Shown piece after piece: positions 1 through 11,076 of a stretch of DNA of 64,000 nt; positions within the stretch are counted from its first letter, which is position 1, and each line of letters opens with the position of its first letter. The notes below the pieces were generated by a model. That model had not been told where the DNA came from. It did no database searches and saw only the letters and a program-made list of their open reading frames with translations. Source of the stretch: Zhongshania sp. (lineage in GTDB: Bacteria; Pseudomonadota; Gammaproteobacteria; Pseudomonadales; Spongiibacteraceae); the NCBI GenBank assembly GCA_018066965.1, contig JAGPVP010000083.1, positions 1 to 64,000 on the forward strand, given 5' to 3'. The position numbers were made by a program, and so were the translations under genes.

Positions 1-161
1 TCAAAGTGCGCCATTTCAGCTTGAGCTTGATTGAAATACATCACTCGCTGGGCAATTTGATACCAAGACACCACGGAAGCGAGTAGTAATATCAGCATGA
101 TAAGCTGCACAAATAAACTGGCTTGGCTAACTAGTTGCCAAATGGAAAGCTCTTGTCCCAC
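1..161 (-). CDS. tolQ: TolQ N-terminal fragment (truncated by window start)
   Basis: Reverse strand reads GTG-start VGQELSIWQLVSQASLFVQLIMLILLLASVVSWYQIAQRV..., a TolQ/ExbB-like first TM; lies directly downstream of ybgC as in tol-pal operons. Confidence 0.75.
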   Translation of the reverse strand, partial: MGQELSIWQLVSQASLFVQLIMLILLLASVVSWYQIAQRVMYFNQAQAEMAHF

Positions 162-200
162 AGTTAACTCCTGTTGTTTCTTGTTTTCACATTGTTGTTT

Positions 201-596
201 TTAAAGAGTAAGCACTGATAACAATGCTTCCGGTATACGTTTTGGTTTTAAAGTTACTTTGTCTACACAAGCCAAGCTGACCTGAGCTTTACACAGCACT
301 TCATTGCCACTATAAACTTGCTGTTCAAAACTTAGTGAGGCTTTTGCCGCCGCTATGACCGTGGCTGTTACAATAAGTTGCTCGTCCAGCTTAGCCGGGC
401 GCAAATATTTTGTCGTCAGGCTGGTCACGACAAACATTAACGATTCATCAATGAATGCCGCCTTATGAAATCCAAGAGCACGCATGTATTCTGTACGCGC
501 ACGCTCAAAAAACTTTAAATAATTAACATAAAAAACGATACCGCCAGCGTCCGTGTCCTCCATGTAGACCCGCAAGGGCATCTTGAATTCCATCAA
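201..596 (-). CDS. ybgC: tol-pal associated acyl-CoA thioesterase YbgC (hotdog fold)
   Basis: [34 protein letters not shown], YbgC/4-HBT signature; next to tolQ. Confidence 0.93.
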   Translation of the reverse strand: MMEFKMPLRVYMEDTDAGGIVFYVNYLKFFERARTEYMRALGFHKAAFIDESLMFVVTSLTTKYLRPAKLDEQLIVTATVIAAAKASLSFEQQVYSGNEVLCKAQVSLACVDKVTLKPKRIPEALLSVLTL

Positions 597-1633
597 CCTT
601 TGCCGCCATTTTCGGTAATATCGCCGCTTTTCGGCAATTCTAAACCAAAATGCCGATACGCATGATTGGTAACTACCCGCCCTCTTGGCGTCCGCATAAT
701 AAAACCTTGCTGAATCAGGTAAGGCTCCAATACATCTTCTATGGTGCCACGCTCTTCGCTAATAGCAGCCGCAAGACTGTCTACTCCCACCGGCCCGCCG
801 TCGAATCGCTCTATCATCGCCAACAATAACCGGCGATCAAGATGATCAAAGCCACTGCTATCTACGTTAAGCATATTTAATGCCTGATCAGCGATGTCTT
901 TACTCACCACGCCATCTGACTTTACTTCGGCGTAATCACGCACACGACGCAACAAGCGGTTGGCGATGCGCGGCGTGCCTCGCGACCGCAATGCGATCTC
1001 ATGGGCCCCCTCTGCATCTAACTGCATCCCCAAAATCTTGGCCGAGCGCGCAACAATCGTTGTAAGATCCTTAACGCCGTAGAACTCCAAACGCTGCACA
1101 ATACCAAAACGATCACGCAGCGGTGAGGTGAGTAAACCCGCACGCGTTGTTGCCCCAACCAAAGTAAACGGCGGCAAATCTAATTTAATCGATCTGGCGG
1201 CAGGTCCTTCACCAATCATAATATCTAGCTGATAATCTTCCATCGCCGGATAAAGTATCTCTTCTATATTTGGACTGAGGCGATGAATCTCATCGATAAA
1301 CAATACGTCGCCAGCATCAAGATTGGTCATCAATGCAGCAAGATCACCCGCTTTTTCCAGCACCGGCCCGGATGTCGTCTTAAGTGACACCCCCATTTCA
1401 TTGGCTAAAATATTTGCTAGGGTGGTTTTACCTAGGCCCGGCGGGCCAAATATCAGAGTGTGATCCAACGGTTCATTGCGCATCCGCGCCGCGCTCACAA
1501 ATATATTCATTTGCTCACACACCGCGGGCTGACCAATATAATCAGCTAAGGTTTTTGGCCGTATTGCACGATCAAAGCGCTCCTCTAGTGGTTCGCTAGC
1601 ATCGGGCGCCACAAGGCGATCAATTTCTATCAT
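593..1633 (-). CDS. ruvB: Holliday junction branch migration ATPase RuvB
   Basis: [46 protein letters not shown]. Confidence 0.98.
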   Translation of the reverse strand: MIEIDRLVAPDASEPLEERFDRAIRPKTLADYIGQPAVCEQMNIFVSAARMRNEPLDHTLIFGPPGLGKTTLANILANEMGVSLKTTSGPVLEKAGDLAALMTNLDAGDVLFIDEIHRLSPNIEEILYPAMEDYQLDIMIGEGPAARSIKLDLPPFTLVGATTRAGLLTSPLRDRFGIVQRLEFYGVKDLTTIVARSAKILGMQLDAEGAHEIALRSRGTPRIANRLLRRVRDYAEVKSDGVVSKDIADQALNMLNVDSSGFDHLDRRLLLAMIERFDGGPVGVDSLAAAISEERGTIEDVLEPYLIQQGFIMRTPRGRVVTNHAYRHFGLELPKSGDITENGGKG

Positions 1634-1648
1634 GGCAGTTTAAGGTCT

Positions 1649-2248
1649 TCACTTGATCATGTTTTTTAAAGCGGCACGAATCAATTCTTCGCTACTCGCG
1701 TCATCTGCTTTTAATGCACTAATGGCTTTACTGGCTTCTTGGGGTTTATAACCCAACGCCACCAGCGCCGCCTCTGCTTCAGCAATATTCACTTTTACCG
1801 AGCTGACTGAACCAGCAACTTTGCCAGTCGACGTCGGTAACTCCCAATCCTTCAGACGATCACGCATTTCAATTACTAGGCGATCTGCGGTCTTTTTACC
1901 CACCCCCGGCAGTCGCACCAAGGCCGCAGTATTCCCCTCTTGCACACACTGAACAAATTCATCGCTGTCGATGCCAGACATAATAGTCAGCGCCAATTTT
2001 GGACCAACGCCGTTAACCTTGATTAAGTCGCGAAACAAGCGCCGCGACGCCACATCGCTAAAACCAAACAACTGCTGTACATCTTCGCGAACTATAAACT
2101 GGGTGTAAAGTGACACCACCTGCCCCAACGCGGGCAAGCCATAAAGTGTCGTCATCGGCACCTGCACCTCGTAACCGACGCCATTCACGTCTATCACAAT
2201 TTCCGGTGCTTGCTTTTCAATCAGTACGCCACGCAATCGGCCAATCAT
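1649..2248 (-). CDS. ruvA: Holliday junction branch migration protein RuvA
   Basis: [31 protein letters not shown], HhH motifs, ruvCAB order. Confidence 0.98.
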   Translation of the reverse strand: MIGRLRGVLIEKQAPEIVIDVNGVGYEVQVPMTTLYGLPALGQVVSLYTQFIVREDVQQLFGFSDVASRRLFRDLIKVNGVGPKLALTIMSGIDSDEFVQCVQEGNTAALVRLPGVGKKTADRLVIEMRDRLKDWELPTSTGKVAGSVSSVKVNIAEAEAALVALGYKPQEASKAISALKADDASSEELIRAALKNMIK

Positions 2249-2260
2249 GATCTTCCCTTA

Positions 2261-2785
2261 TTATTTAAGACGGCCACGACGCAGACGCATCGCGGGTTCA
2301 GCAGCCATGCTTTGTAGCCCTTGACGCGCATTGGCATGGCAAATTGCTGCAGCCAAGGCATCGGCGGCATCTTCCTGCGGCATCGCCGGCAGCTTGAGTA
2401 ATATTTTAACCATGTGCTGTACTTGTGCTTTGTCTGCAGCGCCGGTGCCAACCACCGCCTTCTTAATTTGCCTTGCGGTGTATTCCGCTACCAACAAGCC
2501 ATTACTAACACAGGCCACCACGGCGGCGCCCCGCGCCTGCCCTAGCTTAAGCGCCGAGCCGGCGCTTTTAGCCATAAAGACTTCTTCTACCACTGCCTCA
2601 ACGGGAGAGTATTCAGCAATAATAGTGCATAAACTTTTAAAAATAATATCTAGGCGCGCAGGTAAGGCGCCCTGAGGCAAACGAATAACGCCGCTAGTGA
2701 CGTAGCGGTGATGATTGCCATTTACCTCAATCACACCGAAACCGGTTTTCTGCGATCCGGGGTCGACCCCCAAAATAATAGTCAT
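2261..2785 (-). CDS. ruvC: Crossover junction endodeoxyribonuclease RuvC
   Basis: [28 protein letters not shown]. Confidence 0.98.
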   Translation of the reverse strand: MTIILGVDPGSQKTGFGVIEVNGNHHRYVTSGVIRLPQGALPARLDIIFKSLCTIIAEYSPVEAVVEEVFMAKSAGSALKLGQARGAAVVACVSNGLLVAEYTARQIKKAVVGTGAADKAQVQHMVKILLKLPAMPQEDAADALAAAICHANARQGLQSMAAEPAMRLRRGRLK

Positions 2786-3013
2786 AGATCCTAATGCATT
2801 CGCTTCTTACTGACACAAGTAAGGAATGAGCACGTTATTCATACCCTAGGCGCAAAACCTAGCAGTACAGATAAGCTGCACATCTATTAATCCTGAAAAT
2901 TGGGGTCAACAAATACGCGCGTACAGCGCAGGCCATCCCCGCGAGTATTATGCACAGATTTAAAGGAATAATGACACGCTAGCAACGATGGTGCGTGAAC
3001 GACATTTGATAAC

Positions 3014-3038
3014 CCCCACCGCCGTGCAGGCAGTGGGG
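3014..3038 (-). terminator. Hairpin downstream of aspS (10-bp stem CCCCACCGCC/GGCAGTGGGG, 5-nt loop)
   Basis: Stem read directly; 23 bp past the aspS stop; no clear U-tract. Confidence 0.5.
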
Positions 3039-3060
3039 ATAAGTATTGCAGTCAGCGCTA

Positions 3061-4833
3061 TTATTTTTCTTCTAATTTACGCAAACGGATATTTAACTCG
3101 CTTAGTTGTTTGCTCTCTACAACACCCGGCGCGTCAGTCATTACACAGGCTGCGCTCTGGGTTTTAGGGAAAGCAATAACGTCGCGAATAGATTTGGCGC
3201 CGGTCATCAGCATCACTAAACGATCTAGACCAAAAGCCAAGCCACCGTGTGGCGGCGCACCGTATTTCAATGCATCTAACAAGAAACCAAACTTCTCTTC
3301 CGACTCTTCAGGACCAATACCTAATACACGGAATACCGCTTTCTGCATATCGCTGCGATGGATACGAACCGAACCACCACCCAGCTCGGTGCCATTCAGA
3401 ACCATATCGTAGGCGATCGACAAGGCTTCGCCTGGCGCTTTTTCAAGCTCTTCAGGTGTGCACGACGGCGCAGTAAAGGGATGGTGTAAAGACGTCCAAT
3501 TGCCACTGCCGTCCTGCTCAAACATCGGGAAGTCTACAACCCACAGTGGCGCCCATTGGCAGGTGTATAATTTGAGATCTTCGCCCAACTTACAGCGCAG
3601 AGCACCAAGAGCTTCATTTACAATCTTGGTGGTATCAGCGCCGAAGAAGATAAGATCGCCGTTTTCCGCATCTAAGCGTTCCAAAATTGCAGCGCGCACT
3701 GGCTCGGGCAAAAATTTCACAATCGGTGATTGCAGGCCGTTTTCTAAATCAGATTTATCGTTGACCTTAATATAAGCCAAGCCCTTGGCACCGTAGATAC
3801 CAACAAACTTGGTGTATTCATCAATTTGCTTACGTGTCAGCGCCTCATTACCACCAGGTACTTTTAACGCCGCAACACGGCCATCGGCACTTTTGGCAGG
3901 GCCGGAGAACACTTTAAATTCAACGTCCTGCATCAGATCGCCGACATCAACCATTTCTAATGGAATACGCAGATCCGGCTTGTCGCTACCAAAACGCGAC
4001 ATCGCCTCCGCATATTTCATGGTTGGGAAGCTACCGAGATCAATATTCATTACTTCTTTAAATAGATCGCTAATCATGCCTTCGGTGACAGCCATGATTT
4101 GCTTGTCATCCATAAAGGAGGTTTCAATATCGATCTGGGTAAATTCCGGCTGGCGGTCAGCACGCAGGTCTTCGTCACGGAAGCACTTGGCAATTTGATA
4201 ATAACGGTCGAAACCAGACACCATTAATAACTGCTTAAACAACTGTGGCGACTGCGGCAAAGCAAAGAATTTGCCTGCATGAGTACGGCTAGGCACCAAA
4301 TAATCGCGAGCCCCCTCAGGCGTGGCCCGGGTCAAAATAGGGGTTTCGATATCGAGGAAGTTCTGGCTGTCTAGGTAACGGCGCAATACCGACGTAATCT
4401 TCGCACGCAAGCGCAATTTGTCAGAAATCTGCGGCCGACGTAAATCTAAGTAGCGATAGCGCAAACGTACATCTTCGCCAACATTGGTGTGATCATCTAG
4501 CTGAAATGGCGGCGTTTCTGACTCATTCAGAATTTCCAGCTCTTTACCGAGTATTTCAATCTCACCAGTTTTCATATTGGCGTTAACGGTCGCGCCGGCA
4601 CGCGCACGAACTCGGCCGCGAATACGCAGTACATACTCACCACGAACACGGTCAGCAGTGCGGAAATGCTCTTCGGTATCTGGGTCAAAAACAACCTGAA
4701 CAATACCTTCGCGATCACGCATATCGAGGAAGATAACCCCGCCATGATCACGACGACGATCAACCCAACCACACAAGGTTACCTCTTGATCGATATGTTC
4801 ACTACCTAAGCTGCCGCAATAATGACTGCGCAT
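3061..4833 (-). CDS. aspS: Aspartate--tRNA(Asp/Asn) ligase
   Basis: [40 protein letters not shown]; class II motifs [31 protein letters not shown]. Confidence 0.98.
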   Translation of the reverse strand: MRSHYCGSLGSEHIDQEVTLCGWVDRRRDHGGVIFLDMRDREGIVQVVFDPDTEEHFRTADRVRGEYVLRIRGRVRARAGATVNANMKTGEIEILGKELEILNESETPPFQLDDHTNVGEDVRLRYRYLDLRRPQISDKLRLRAKITSVLRRYLDSQNFLDIETPILTRATPEGARDYLVPSRTHAGKFFALPQSPQLFKQLLMVSGFDRYYQIAKCFRDEDLRADRQPEFTQIDIETSFMDDKQIMAVTEGMISDLFKEVMNIDLGSFPTMKYAEAMSRFGSDKPDLRIPLEMVDVGDLMQDVEFKVFSGPAKSADGRVAALKVPGGNEALTRKQIDEYTKFVGIYGAKGLAYIKVNDKSDLENGLQSPIVKFLPEPVRAAILERLDAENGDLIFFGADTTKIVNEALGALRCKLGEDLKLYTCQWAPLWVVDFPMFEQDGSGNWTSLHHPFTAPSCTPEELEKAPGEALSIAYDMVLNGTELGGGSVRIHRSDMQKAVFRVLGIGPEESEEKFGFLLDALKYGAPPHGGLAFGLDRLVMLMTGAKSIRDVIAFPKTQSAACVMTDAPGVVESKQLSELNIRLRKLEEK

Positions 4834-4948
4834 GTGTTCAATTCTCTCTATATAAAAATGTATCTAACTTAATCCATTAGCACTTTACTTTCGGTGCCAA
4901 TCACTCGGTTTTGCAAGCGCCCGAAGCCATCTCCCGCTGAGTTGAATG

Positions 4949-5197
4949 CTAGGCCTCTGATGCTGAGGACGATCCACCCGCAGAGCCTTCGCCCGCTAAA
5001 TTCTTCTTTTTGCCGCTACTTTTGAAATCAGTTTCGTACCAGCCACCGCCTTTCAAGCGAAAACCCGCTGCCGAAATCTTTTTCACCAACTCAGCCGCAC
5101 CGCACTTTGGGCAGTCTTTTAAAGCAGCATCACTCATTTTCTGTAGCGCTTCATGTTCATGTTGACACGCTTGGCACTGGTATTCATAAATCGGCAT
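4949..5197 (-). CDS. FmdB family zinc-ribbon protein (likely start at MPIYEYQC)
   Basis: MPIYEYQCQACQHEHEALQKMSDAALKDCPKCGA; internal Met chosen over the 5218 ORF start. Confidence 0.9.
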   Translation of the reverse strand: MPIYEYQCQACQHEHEALQKMSDAALKDCPKCGAAELVKKISAAGFRLKGGGWYETDFKSSGKKKNLAGEGSAGGSSSASEA

Positions 5198-5389
5198 AGG
5201 AAAACTCCCCAAATTCAAATCAGATAAAAGAAGTCATATCGAGCCAAGCGGCACAAAAGGAGCGGGATTATAACGCAAAGCGGGGGCGGCAATAAATGCA
5301 GCAGTGAATTTGAAGGGTAAATAAACAATCAGAGCTGGAAATTCAGCCTCGAACACCCATAAAGATGCCGAGGCTGAGGAGAATCAGAC

Positions 5390-5818
5390 TTAAATAGCGA
5401 AGTCTTTCAGCTTTTTCAGAGGGCGAACCTTAACCGCAACGCTGGCGGGTTTGGCTTTGAACATGGTTTCTGCGCCAGTAAATGGATTAATCCCTTTACG
5501 CGCCTTGGTAGCAGGCTTTTTCACTGTGGTAATTTTCATCAACCCTGGGATTGTGAACTCACCCAGCGCACGCTTTTTAACACTGCGTTCGATCAGCACT
5601 TCCAGCTCTTCAAGAACATCACCAACCTGCTTGCGAGTCAGATTAGTATTTTCAGCAATTTCAGTAAGAATTTGAGTTTTGGTCATTTTCTCAGAGATAG
5701 CTGTAGTTTTGCGCTTAGGTGCGGCAGCGGCAGCAGCAGAGGCAGCAACCTTAGCTTTAGCTGGGGCTGGAGCTTTTTTTGCGGCAGCTTTTTTGGGAGC
5801 AGCTTTTTTTATCGCCAT
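5390..5818 (-). CDS. HU/IHF-family DNA-binding protein with Lys/Ala/Pro-rich N-terminal tail
   Basis: Tail MAIKKAAPKKAAAKKAPAPAKAK followed by HU-like KTQILTEIAENTNLTRKQVGDVLEEL...INPFTGAETMFKAKPASVAVKVRPLKKLKD. Confidence 0.88.
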   Translation of the reverse strand: MAIKKAAPKKAAAKKAPAPAKAKVAASAAAAAAPKRKTTAISEKMTKTQILTEIAENTNLTRKQVGDVLEELEVLIERSVKKRALGEFTIPGLMKITTVKKPATKARKGINPFTGAETMFKAKPASVAVKVRPLKKLKDFAI

Positions 5819-6126
5819 TAGAATATTCCTGTATCACACGTTAAGTTTTATTGGCCTAAATACGGTTTTAAGCACCAACCAGCAAGTACCGCATGCTAAT
5901 CACGAATCTGTGCCTGCGACTATCTATAGTAGATTGTGTTAACCAATACAAGATTAAAGCGCTTTTTTTCGCCTAAAACGCTATAAAAAAAGCATTTTTT
6001 GTATTCTGAACACCTTTATCGGCTAAAAGTTGCGCAAAGATATAAGCCTCAACGAACCGTACAGAGCGGCCGTTTATTCCCAAACACTAACAAACCATTG
6101 CACAACCGCCAATCCCACAGCGGGCC

Positions 6127-6606
6127 TTAGCCGACCAATAAGGCAATGTCGCTAGCGGCATAAGCTGCACGCAATTGATTCAAGCATGTACCCAGGGCAT
6201 TACCCTCATAAGGCTTGGCGGGAAGCAGCCCCCACACCGGCTTCGGCCACGCCGCATCAGCAGCAAAACGAGCGATGTGATGAATATGTAACTGCGGCAC
6301 CATATTACCAAGCGCGCCAACATTGAGTTTTTCAGCCGCGAATACACTACGTAAAATAGCGCAGGTAGTATTCGATTCATGTAGATATAGCTGCTGATCA
6401 GCCGTATTTAAATCGCACACCTCACGCAGCGCCTCGCGCCGCGGCACCAATATTAGCCATGGGTACTGGCTATCATTCATCAACAGCACCCTACACAGTG
6501 GCAAATCCCCAACTACAGCACAATCTCGGGCTAAAGCATCATGTAATTTGAACATCACTTCTCCTGCGGCCTGTACCGCGCTACCGATCAATCGTAAAAT
6601 GCGCAA
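6127..6606 (-). CDS. HIT domain protein
   Basis: [16 protein letters not shown]...[32 protein letters not shown] (HxHxH-type). Confidence 0.9.
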   Translation of the reverse strand: MRILRLIGSAVQAAGEVMFKLHDALARDCAVVGDLPLCRVLLMNDSQYPWLILVPRREALREVCDLNTADQQLYLHESNTTCAILRSVFAAEKLNVGALGNMVPQLHIHHIARFAADAAWPKPVWGLLPAKPYEGNALGTCLNQLRAAYAASDIALLVG

Positions 6607-6635
6607 ACTCTGATAAACAAGGCCAGAATTACACC

Positions 6636-8360
6636 ATGCGCGCTAGCCAATTCCTGATCGCAACCCAAAAAGAAACTCCAGCCGACGCTGAAGTCATTAG
6701 CCACCAACTTATGTTACGAGCGGGCATGATACGCAAGCTCGCGACAGGTCTCTATACATGGCTGCCAATGGGCCTGCGGGTGCTGCGTAAAGTTGAAAAT
6801 ATCGTTCGCCAAGAAATGGACCGCAGCGGCGCAATGGAAGTGATGATGCCGGTTGTTCAGCCCGCCGAGCTATGGGAAGAATCTGGCCGCTGGGAGCAAT
6901 ACGGCGCTGAACTGCTGCGCATTGGTGACCGCCACAACCGCGCTTTCTGCCTTGGCCCCACCCACGAAGAAGTTATTACCGACCTAATTCGCAATGAAAT
7001 TAAAAGCTATAAGCAGCTGCCCGCCAATTTCTACCAGATTCAAACCAAGTTCCGTGACGAAATTCGCCCCCGCTTTGGCGTAATGCGCTCACGGGAATTT
7101 ATTATGAAAGACGCCTACTCCTTTCATAATGACCAAGAATCACTGCAAGCCACTTACGACGTTATGCACGCCACCTATACCCGCATATTTACCCGTCTGG
7201 GCTTAGATTTCCGTCCCGTCATTGCCGATACCGGCTCTATCGGCGGCAGCGGTTCGCACGAGTTTCACGTTCTGGCATCTTCTGGCGAAGACGATATCGC
7301 CTTCTCTGACACCTCTGACTATGCCGCTAACGTCGAAATGGCTGAAGCACTCGCCCCTGCCGGCGCACGCCCAACCGCCAACCGCACGGTCGAAAAAATT
7401 GCCACCCCCGGCGCGCATACTATTGATGAAGTGAGCGCAGTCCTGAAGGTCGCCGCAGCACAAATTCTGAAGACATTAATTGTATACAGCGACGCTGACG
7501 AAAACGGCAACAAGGAGCTCGTCGCATTGGTCGTGCGTGGCGATCATAATTTAAACGAAATAAAAGCCGAGAAAATTGCTGGCGTCGCCTCGCCCCTCAC
7601 CTTCGCTAGCGAAGAAGACATTCAAGCCAAGCTGAACTGCAAACCCGGCTCTATCGGACCAGTTAGTTTAAGCATTCGCGTTATTGCCGATCGCAGTGCC
7701 GCACATAGCGCCGACTTTGTTTGCGGCGCAAACGAAGATGGCTTCCACTTGAGCGGCGTGAACTGGGATCGAGACGTAAGCTTTAATGAAACTGCAGATC
7801 TGCGCGACGTTGTCGAAGGTGACCCTAGTCCCGATGGCCAAGGCAGCTTACTCATTAAGCGCGGCATCGAAGTCGGCCACATTTTCCAACTTGGCACCAA
7901 GTACTCAGAGGCAATGAAGGCCACCGTACTCAATGAAAATGGCAAAGATCAAACCATGATCATGGGTTGCTATGGTATTGGCGTCACCCGTGTTGTCGCT
8001 TCAGCCATTGAACAAAACAATGATGACAAGGGCATTATTTGGCCAGCCAGCATCGCGCCATTTGAAATCGCCATCGTGCCATTAAACATTCAAAAATCTG
8101 AGCGCGTTCGCGAACACGCAGAGCAACTCTATGCCACTTTACGTGGACTGGGTTACGATGTATTGCTTGACGATCGCAACGAACGTCCCGGTGTTAAATT
8201 TGCTGACATGGAGCTGGTAGGCATCCCCCACCGCATCGTGATTGGCGACCGTGGTTTAGACAATGGCATGCTGGAATATAAAAACCGCAGCGCAAGCGAC
8301 AACGAAGATGTTGCGATTGACGGTATCGTGGACTTTATTCAGCAGCAACTGCCGCGCTAA
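6636..8360 (+). CDS. proS: Proline--tRNA ligase
   Basis: [61 protein letters not shown]; full-length bacterial ProS. Confidence 0.98.
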   Translation: MRASQFLIATQKETPADAEVISHQLMLRAGMIRKLATGLYTWLPMGLRVLRKVENIVRQEMDRSGAMEVMMPVVQPAELWEESGRWEQYGAELLRIGDRHNRAFCLGPTHEEVITDLIRNEIKSYKQLPANFYQIQTKFRDEIRPRFGVMRSREFIMKDAYSFHNDQESLQATYDVMHATYTRIFTRLGLDFRPVIADTGSIGGSGSHEFHVLASSGEDDIAFSDTSDYAANVEMAEALAPAGARPTANRTVEKIATPGAHTIDEVSAVLKVAAAQILKTLIVYSDADENGNKELVALVVRGDHNLNEIKAEKIAGVASPLTFASEEDIQAKLNCKPGSIGPVSLSIRVIADRSAAHSADFVCGANEDGFHLSGVNWDRDVSFNETADLRDVVEGDPSPDGQGSLLIKRGIEVGHIFQLGTKYSEAMKATVLNENGKDQTMIMGCYGIGVTRVVASAIEQNNDDKGIIWPASIAPFEIAIVPLNIQKSERVREHAEQLYATLRGLGYDVLLDDRNERPGVKFADMELVGIPHRIVIGDRGLDNGMLEYKNRSASDNEDVAIDGIVDFIQQQLPR

Positions 8361-9014
8361 ATGAGCGAATCGCGGGGCGCACTAGGCAAGCTCGATGTAT
8401 TAGCATCGAGCTTGCTCCTGCTAGTATTAATTACACACCCAGCACTAAGCCATGCCAACGCCGAGCCTAACACTGCATCGGCGACATTGACCGCTGAGCA
8501 ACAAGAGCGCGAAGAACTACGTATTTTTCTGAAGCAAGCCATCGCCGAAGCGGGCAGCTTTAAAGACCGCTTCGACGCTGAGGTTTGGCTATTCGACATG
8601 TCCAGCCGTATGACAAGATACGTCGGTGATCCGCAAGAGCGACTAACTTTTTTGCGCAGTGTTCATCGCGAGGCGAGTGCCGCGGGACTTAGCCCAGAGC
8701 TAGTATTGGCGCTGATTGAAGTAGAAAGTTATTTTGACCGCTTTGCGGTATCTCGCGTTGGTGCACAAGGCTTAATGCAAGTGATGCCGTTCTGGAAAAA
8801 AGAAATCGGCCGTCCCGACGACAACCTAACTAATGCCGACACGAATTTACGTTACGGCTGTCAGATTTTGCAGTTTTATTTACAGAAAGAAAAAGGCAAT
8901 CTTCACCGCGCTCTGGCTCGTTACAATGGCAGCCTAGGTAAAAGCTGGTATCCAGAGCGGGTGTTTGATCGATGGCGACGCCATTGGTATAACGGCGAAT
9001 TAGCAAACTACTAG
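8361..9014 (+). CDS. Lytic transglycosylase (SLT domain), secreted
   Basis: Signal-like N-terminus; LSPELVLALIEVESYFDRFAVSRVGAQGLMQVMPFW ... LRYGCQILQFYLQ; starts immediately after the proS stop. Confidence 0.9.
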   Translation: MSESRGALGKLDVLASSLLLLVLITHPALSHANAEPNTASATLTAEQQEREELRIFLKQAIAEAGSFKDRFDAEVWLFDMSSRMTRYVGDPQERLTFLRSVHREASAAGLSPELVLALIEVESYFDRFAVSRVGAQGLMQVMPFWKKEIGRPDDNLTNADTNLRYGCQILQFYLQKEKGNLHRALARYNGSLGKSWYPERVFDRWRRHWYNGELANY

Positions 9015-9493
9015 CGTGGTGGTCTCTCGCCATTACGGTCAGGGGAGTCAGGTCTTGGTGGTTTGTTTTGCATCCGCCCCAATTCCCGCAGCGCAAATTT
9101 CAATCGTTGCTCTGGCGGTAATGTCGCTAACACCGTCGCCAATACTTCATGGCTCACCTGCTTTAAATTATTATCAGCAATACGAATTGCTTTAAAGCCG
9201 CCACTAATATCAGCTTCTGTTGCTTGATCCTGCTTTAGAATACCGACCATATCCCGCTTGGCAGAGCGTAGTTTTCGATACGCCTTTGCCATATCTTTGC
9301 GATGCATTTCCAGCACCTGACGCATGGGTTCCGCTAGTTCGTTCGGCTCATCTTTTAGCAGTTGCTTTGCCATACCATGCATGGCGTGGCGCTCTTCACC
9401 CATCAAACGGTGGCCAACATATAGGCCAACCAATATGCCGTTTAGCACTAGCGAAACAAACAACGCAATAACAAGGCCTTTACGTGCATTCAT
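9011..9493 (-). CDS. Periplasmic heavy-metal-sensor / CnrX-Spy-like protein, membrane anchored
   Basis: N-terminal TM MNARKGLVIALFVSLVLNGILVGLYVGHRL then Met/His-containing helices; RQVLEMHRKDMAKAYRKLRSAKRDMVGIL; LPPEQRLKFALREL (Spy-like). ATGA overlap with upstream gene. Confidence 0.7.
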   Translation of the reverse strand: MNARKGLVIALFVSLVLNGILVGLYVGHRLMGEERHAMHGMAKQLLKDEPNELAEPMRQVLEMHRKDMAKAYRKLRSAKRDMVGILKQDQATEADISGGFKAIRIADNNLKQVSHEVLATVLATLPPEQRLKFALRELGRMQNKPPRPDSPDRNGERPPR

Positions 9494-9924
9494 AAATCCG
9501 TACCTGCAATCCAATTACTCACTTCGTAACTCGCTGTTGCATCAAAAGTATAAGTATCTGGGTCCGTATAATCAGCAAAATAGCCTCCAGCGCCGAGCAC
9601 AACACCCAGTAGCGCCGAGGCCATAGCTGCTGCAAAACTCATACGCCACATGGGCATGAAAGATTCTCGAACCGGCTGCCGACGCGGACGAGCAATGGCA
9701 GCTAAACGCGCTTGCAAGGCCACACTTGGCTCCAAATCCTGCACATCACTTTTATACAATGCTCGTAAACTTCGCTCTTCATCCTGTGCCTTGTGCCAAC
9801 GTAAAGAGCAGGAATCTAGACATAAAAAAGCCGGCAATAGCAGGCGCAACAAGAAGGGCCAACGTGCGGCATCAGCACCGTGCCGCGCTAATAGCGCGGC
9901 GAATATCCGTACTGCCAATGTCAT
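9490..9924 (-). CDS. Single-TM putative anti-sigma factor (CnrY-like position)
   Basis: About 90-aa cytoplasmic N-terminus, one TM (FAAAMASALLGVVLGAGGYF), short tail; ATGA overlap with the ECF sigma gene; function inferred from context. Confidence 0.5.
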   Translation of the reverse strand: MTLAVRIFAALLARHGADAARWPFLLRLLLPAFLCLDSCSLRWHKAQDEERSLRALYKSDVQDLEPSVALQARLAAIARPRRQPVRESFMPMWRMSFAAAMASALLGVVLGAGGYFADYTDPDTYTFDATASYEVSNWIAGTDL

Positions 9925-10457
9925 TCCCGACCTCCTAATCGCGTTCGGAGCTGCTGCTTCGCTCGGCTTATTAATGATTCCACTGCTTTAGCCGACAAGC
10001 CCATAATCACCGCAATATCTTTCACTGAAACATCTTGATAGAAACGAAATGCCATCACTGTTCGCTGATTGTCCGGAAGCGACTGCAATGCGTCGAATAC
10101 CTCGGCATTGTCGTCATCGCCTACGGATTCTTCTGGTGCAGCACTATCAACAATAAATTCAACCAAACCATCATCTAACACATGGCGCTGCTGAACTCGT
10201 TGGTGGTAATTAAGCGCCAAATTGCTCGCTACGCGATAAAGCCAGGTTGTTAATTTGGCATCGTCTCGCCACGCTGGCGCCTGCGTCCAAAGTCGTTCAA
10301 ACACTTCTTGGCAAAGGTCTTCTGCGTCATCTCGCGAAAGTACAATACGATATGCAAGATTCAATACCATTTTACTGTGGCGATCCAACAGCGTTGAAAA
10401 CGCATGTTGGTCGCCGTCCGCTACTCGCCGCATCAATTCGATATCAGATAACTGCAC
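9921..10457 (-). CDS. ECF (RpoE-like) RNA polymerase sigma factor
   Basis: Region 2 AEDLCQEVFERLWTQAPAWRDDAKLTTWLYRVASNLALNYHQR; region 4 QSLPDNQRTVMAFRFYQDVSVKDIAVIMGLSAKAVESLISRAKQQLR. Confidence 0.95.
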   Translation of the reverse strand: MQLSDIELMRRVADGDQHAFSTLLDRHSKMVLNLAYRIVLSRDDAEDLCQEVFERLWTQAPAWRDDAKLTTWLYRVASNLALNYHQRVQQRHVLDDGLVEFIVDSAAPEESVGDDDNAEVFDALQSLPDNQRTVMAFRFYQDVSVKDIAVIMGLSAKAVESLISRAKQQLRTRLGGRE

Positions 10458-10493
10458 GCTGAATCCTAAGAGTTGGCGAAAGCGGAGTGCTAA

Positions 10494-10946
10494 TTACGCG
10501 CCGTCACGATCTTTACGGTGCTCGCCATCATGACGGTCACCACCGTGATCACGCATTGCCTTAAACATTTCACGACGATCGATTATACCGTCACCATTGC
10601 GATCCATTCGCTTTGCCATGCCATCCGAACTCGCGGCAAATTCCTCAGCAGAAATCTGACCGTCTTCATTGGCATCGGCACGATCAAAACGATCTTTCTT
10701 ATTTGCCTCGCGCTCTGCCTTCATCTTTGCCTTGTATTCGGTCATTTCTTCGCGGGTTAAATTACCGTCGCTATTTAAATCCATTTTTGCAAACATGGCC
10801 TGACGGTGCTGAGACAACTCTTCGGTACTTACCGAACCGTCGCCGTTCAGATCGAAATTAGGACGTTGCTTTCCCTCTTCGCCAGCGATAGCCGACATTG
10901 CAGCCAAAGAAACGATAACGCTTAATACTTTTTGTGCTGTATTCAT
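10494..10946 (-). CDS. Secreted EF-hand calcium-binding protein (four EF-hand loops)
   Basis: Signal peptide MNTAQKVLSVIVSLAAMSAIAG; loops DLNGDGSVSTEE, DLNSDGNLTREE, DANEDGQISAEE, DRNGDGIIDRRE. Confidence 0.9.
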   Translation of the reverse strand: MNTAQKVLSVIVSLAAMSAIAGEEGKQRPNFDLNGDGSVSTEELSQHRQAMFAKMDLNSDGNLTREEMTEYKAKMKAEREANKKDRFDRADANEDGQISAEEFAASSDGMAKRMDRNGDGIIDRREMFKAMRDHGGDRHDGEHRKDRDGA

Positions 10947-11076
10947 GATGGGTACTCCCAAGAATCATAGTTCAGAATTTTGCTTCATTGTTACGGCCGT
11001 TAATGATTAAACACGGCGAACAAAAAAATCCTTCGCAGGGAGTTAAAAATAATTTTTAGCCATAAGTACTTTGCTA

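Noticed and set aside
2245-2451. Alternate-frame and antisense ORFs throughout (e.g. 2245-2451, 4572-4772, 12257-12490, 16040-16302, 41895-42353)
   Set aside because: They sit inside strongly recognised genes and show no family features.
5975-6005. A-run / T-run hairpin (AAAAAAAGCATTTTTT) near the HU-like gene
   Set aside because: Only A-T pairs with a minimal loop; more likely an AT-rich promoter tract than a terminator.
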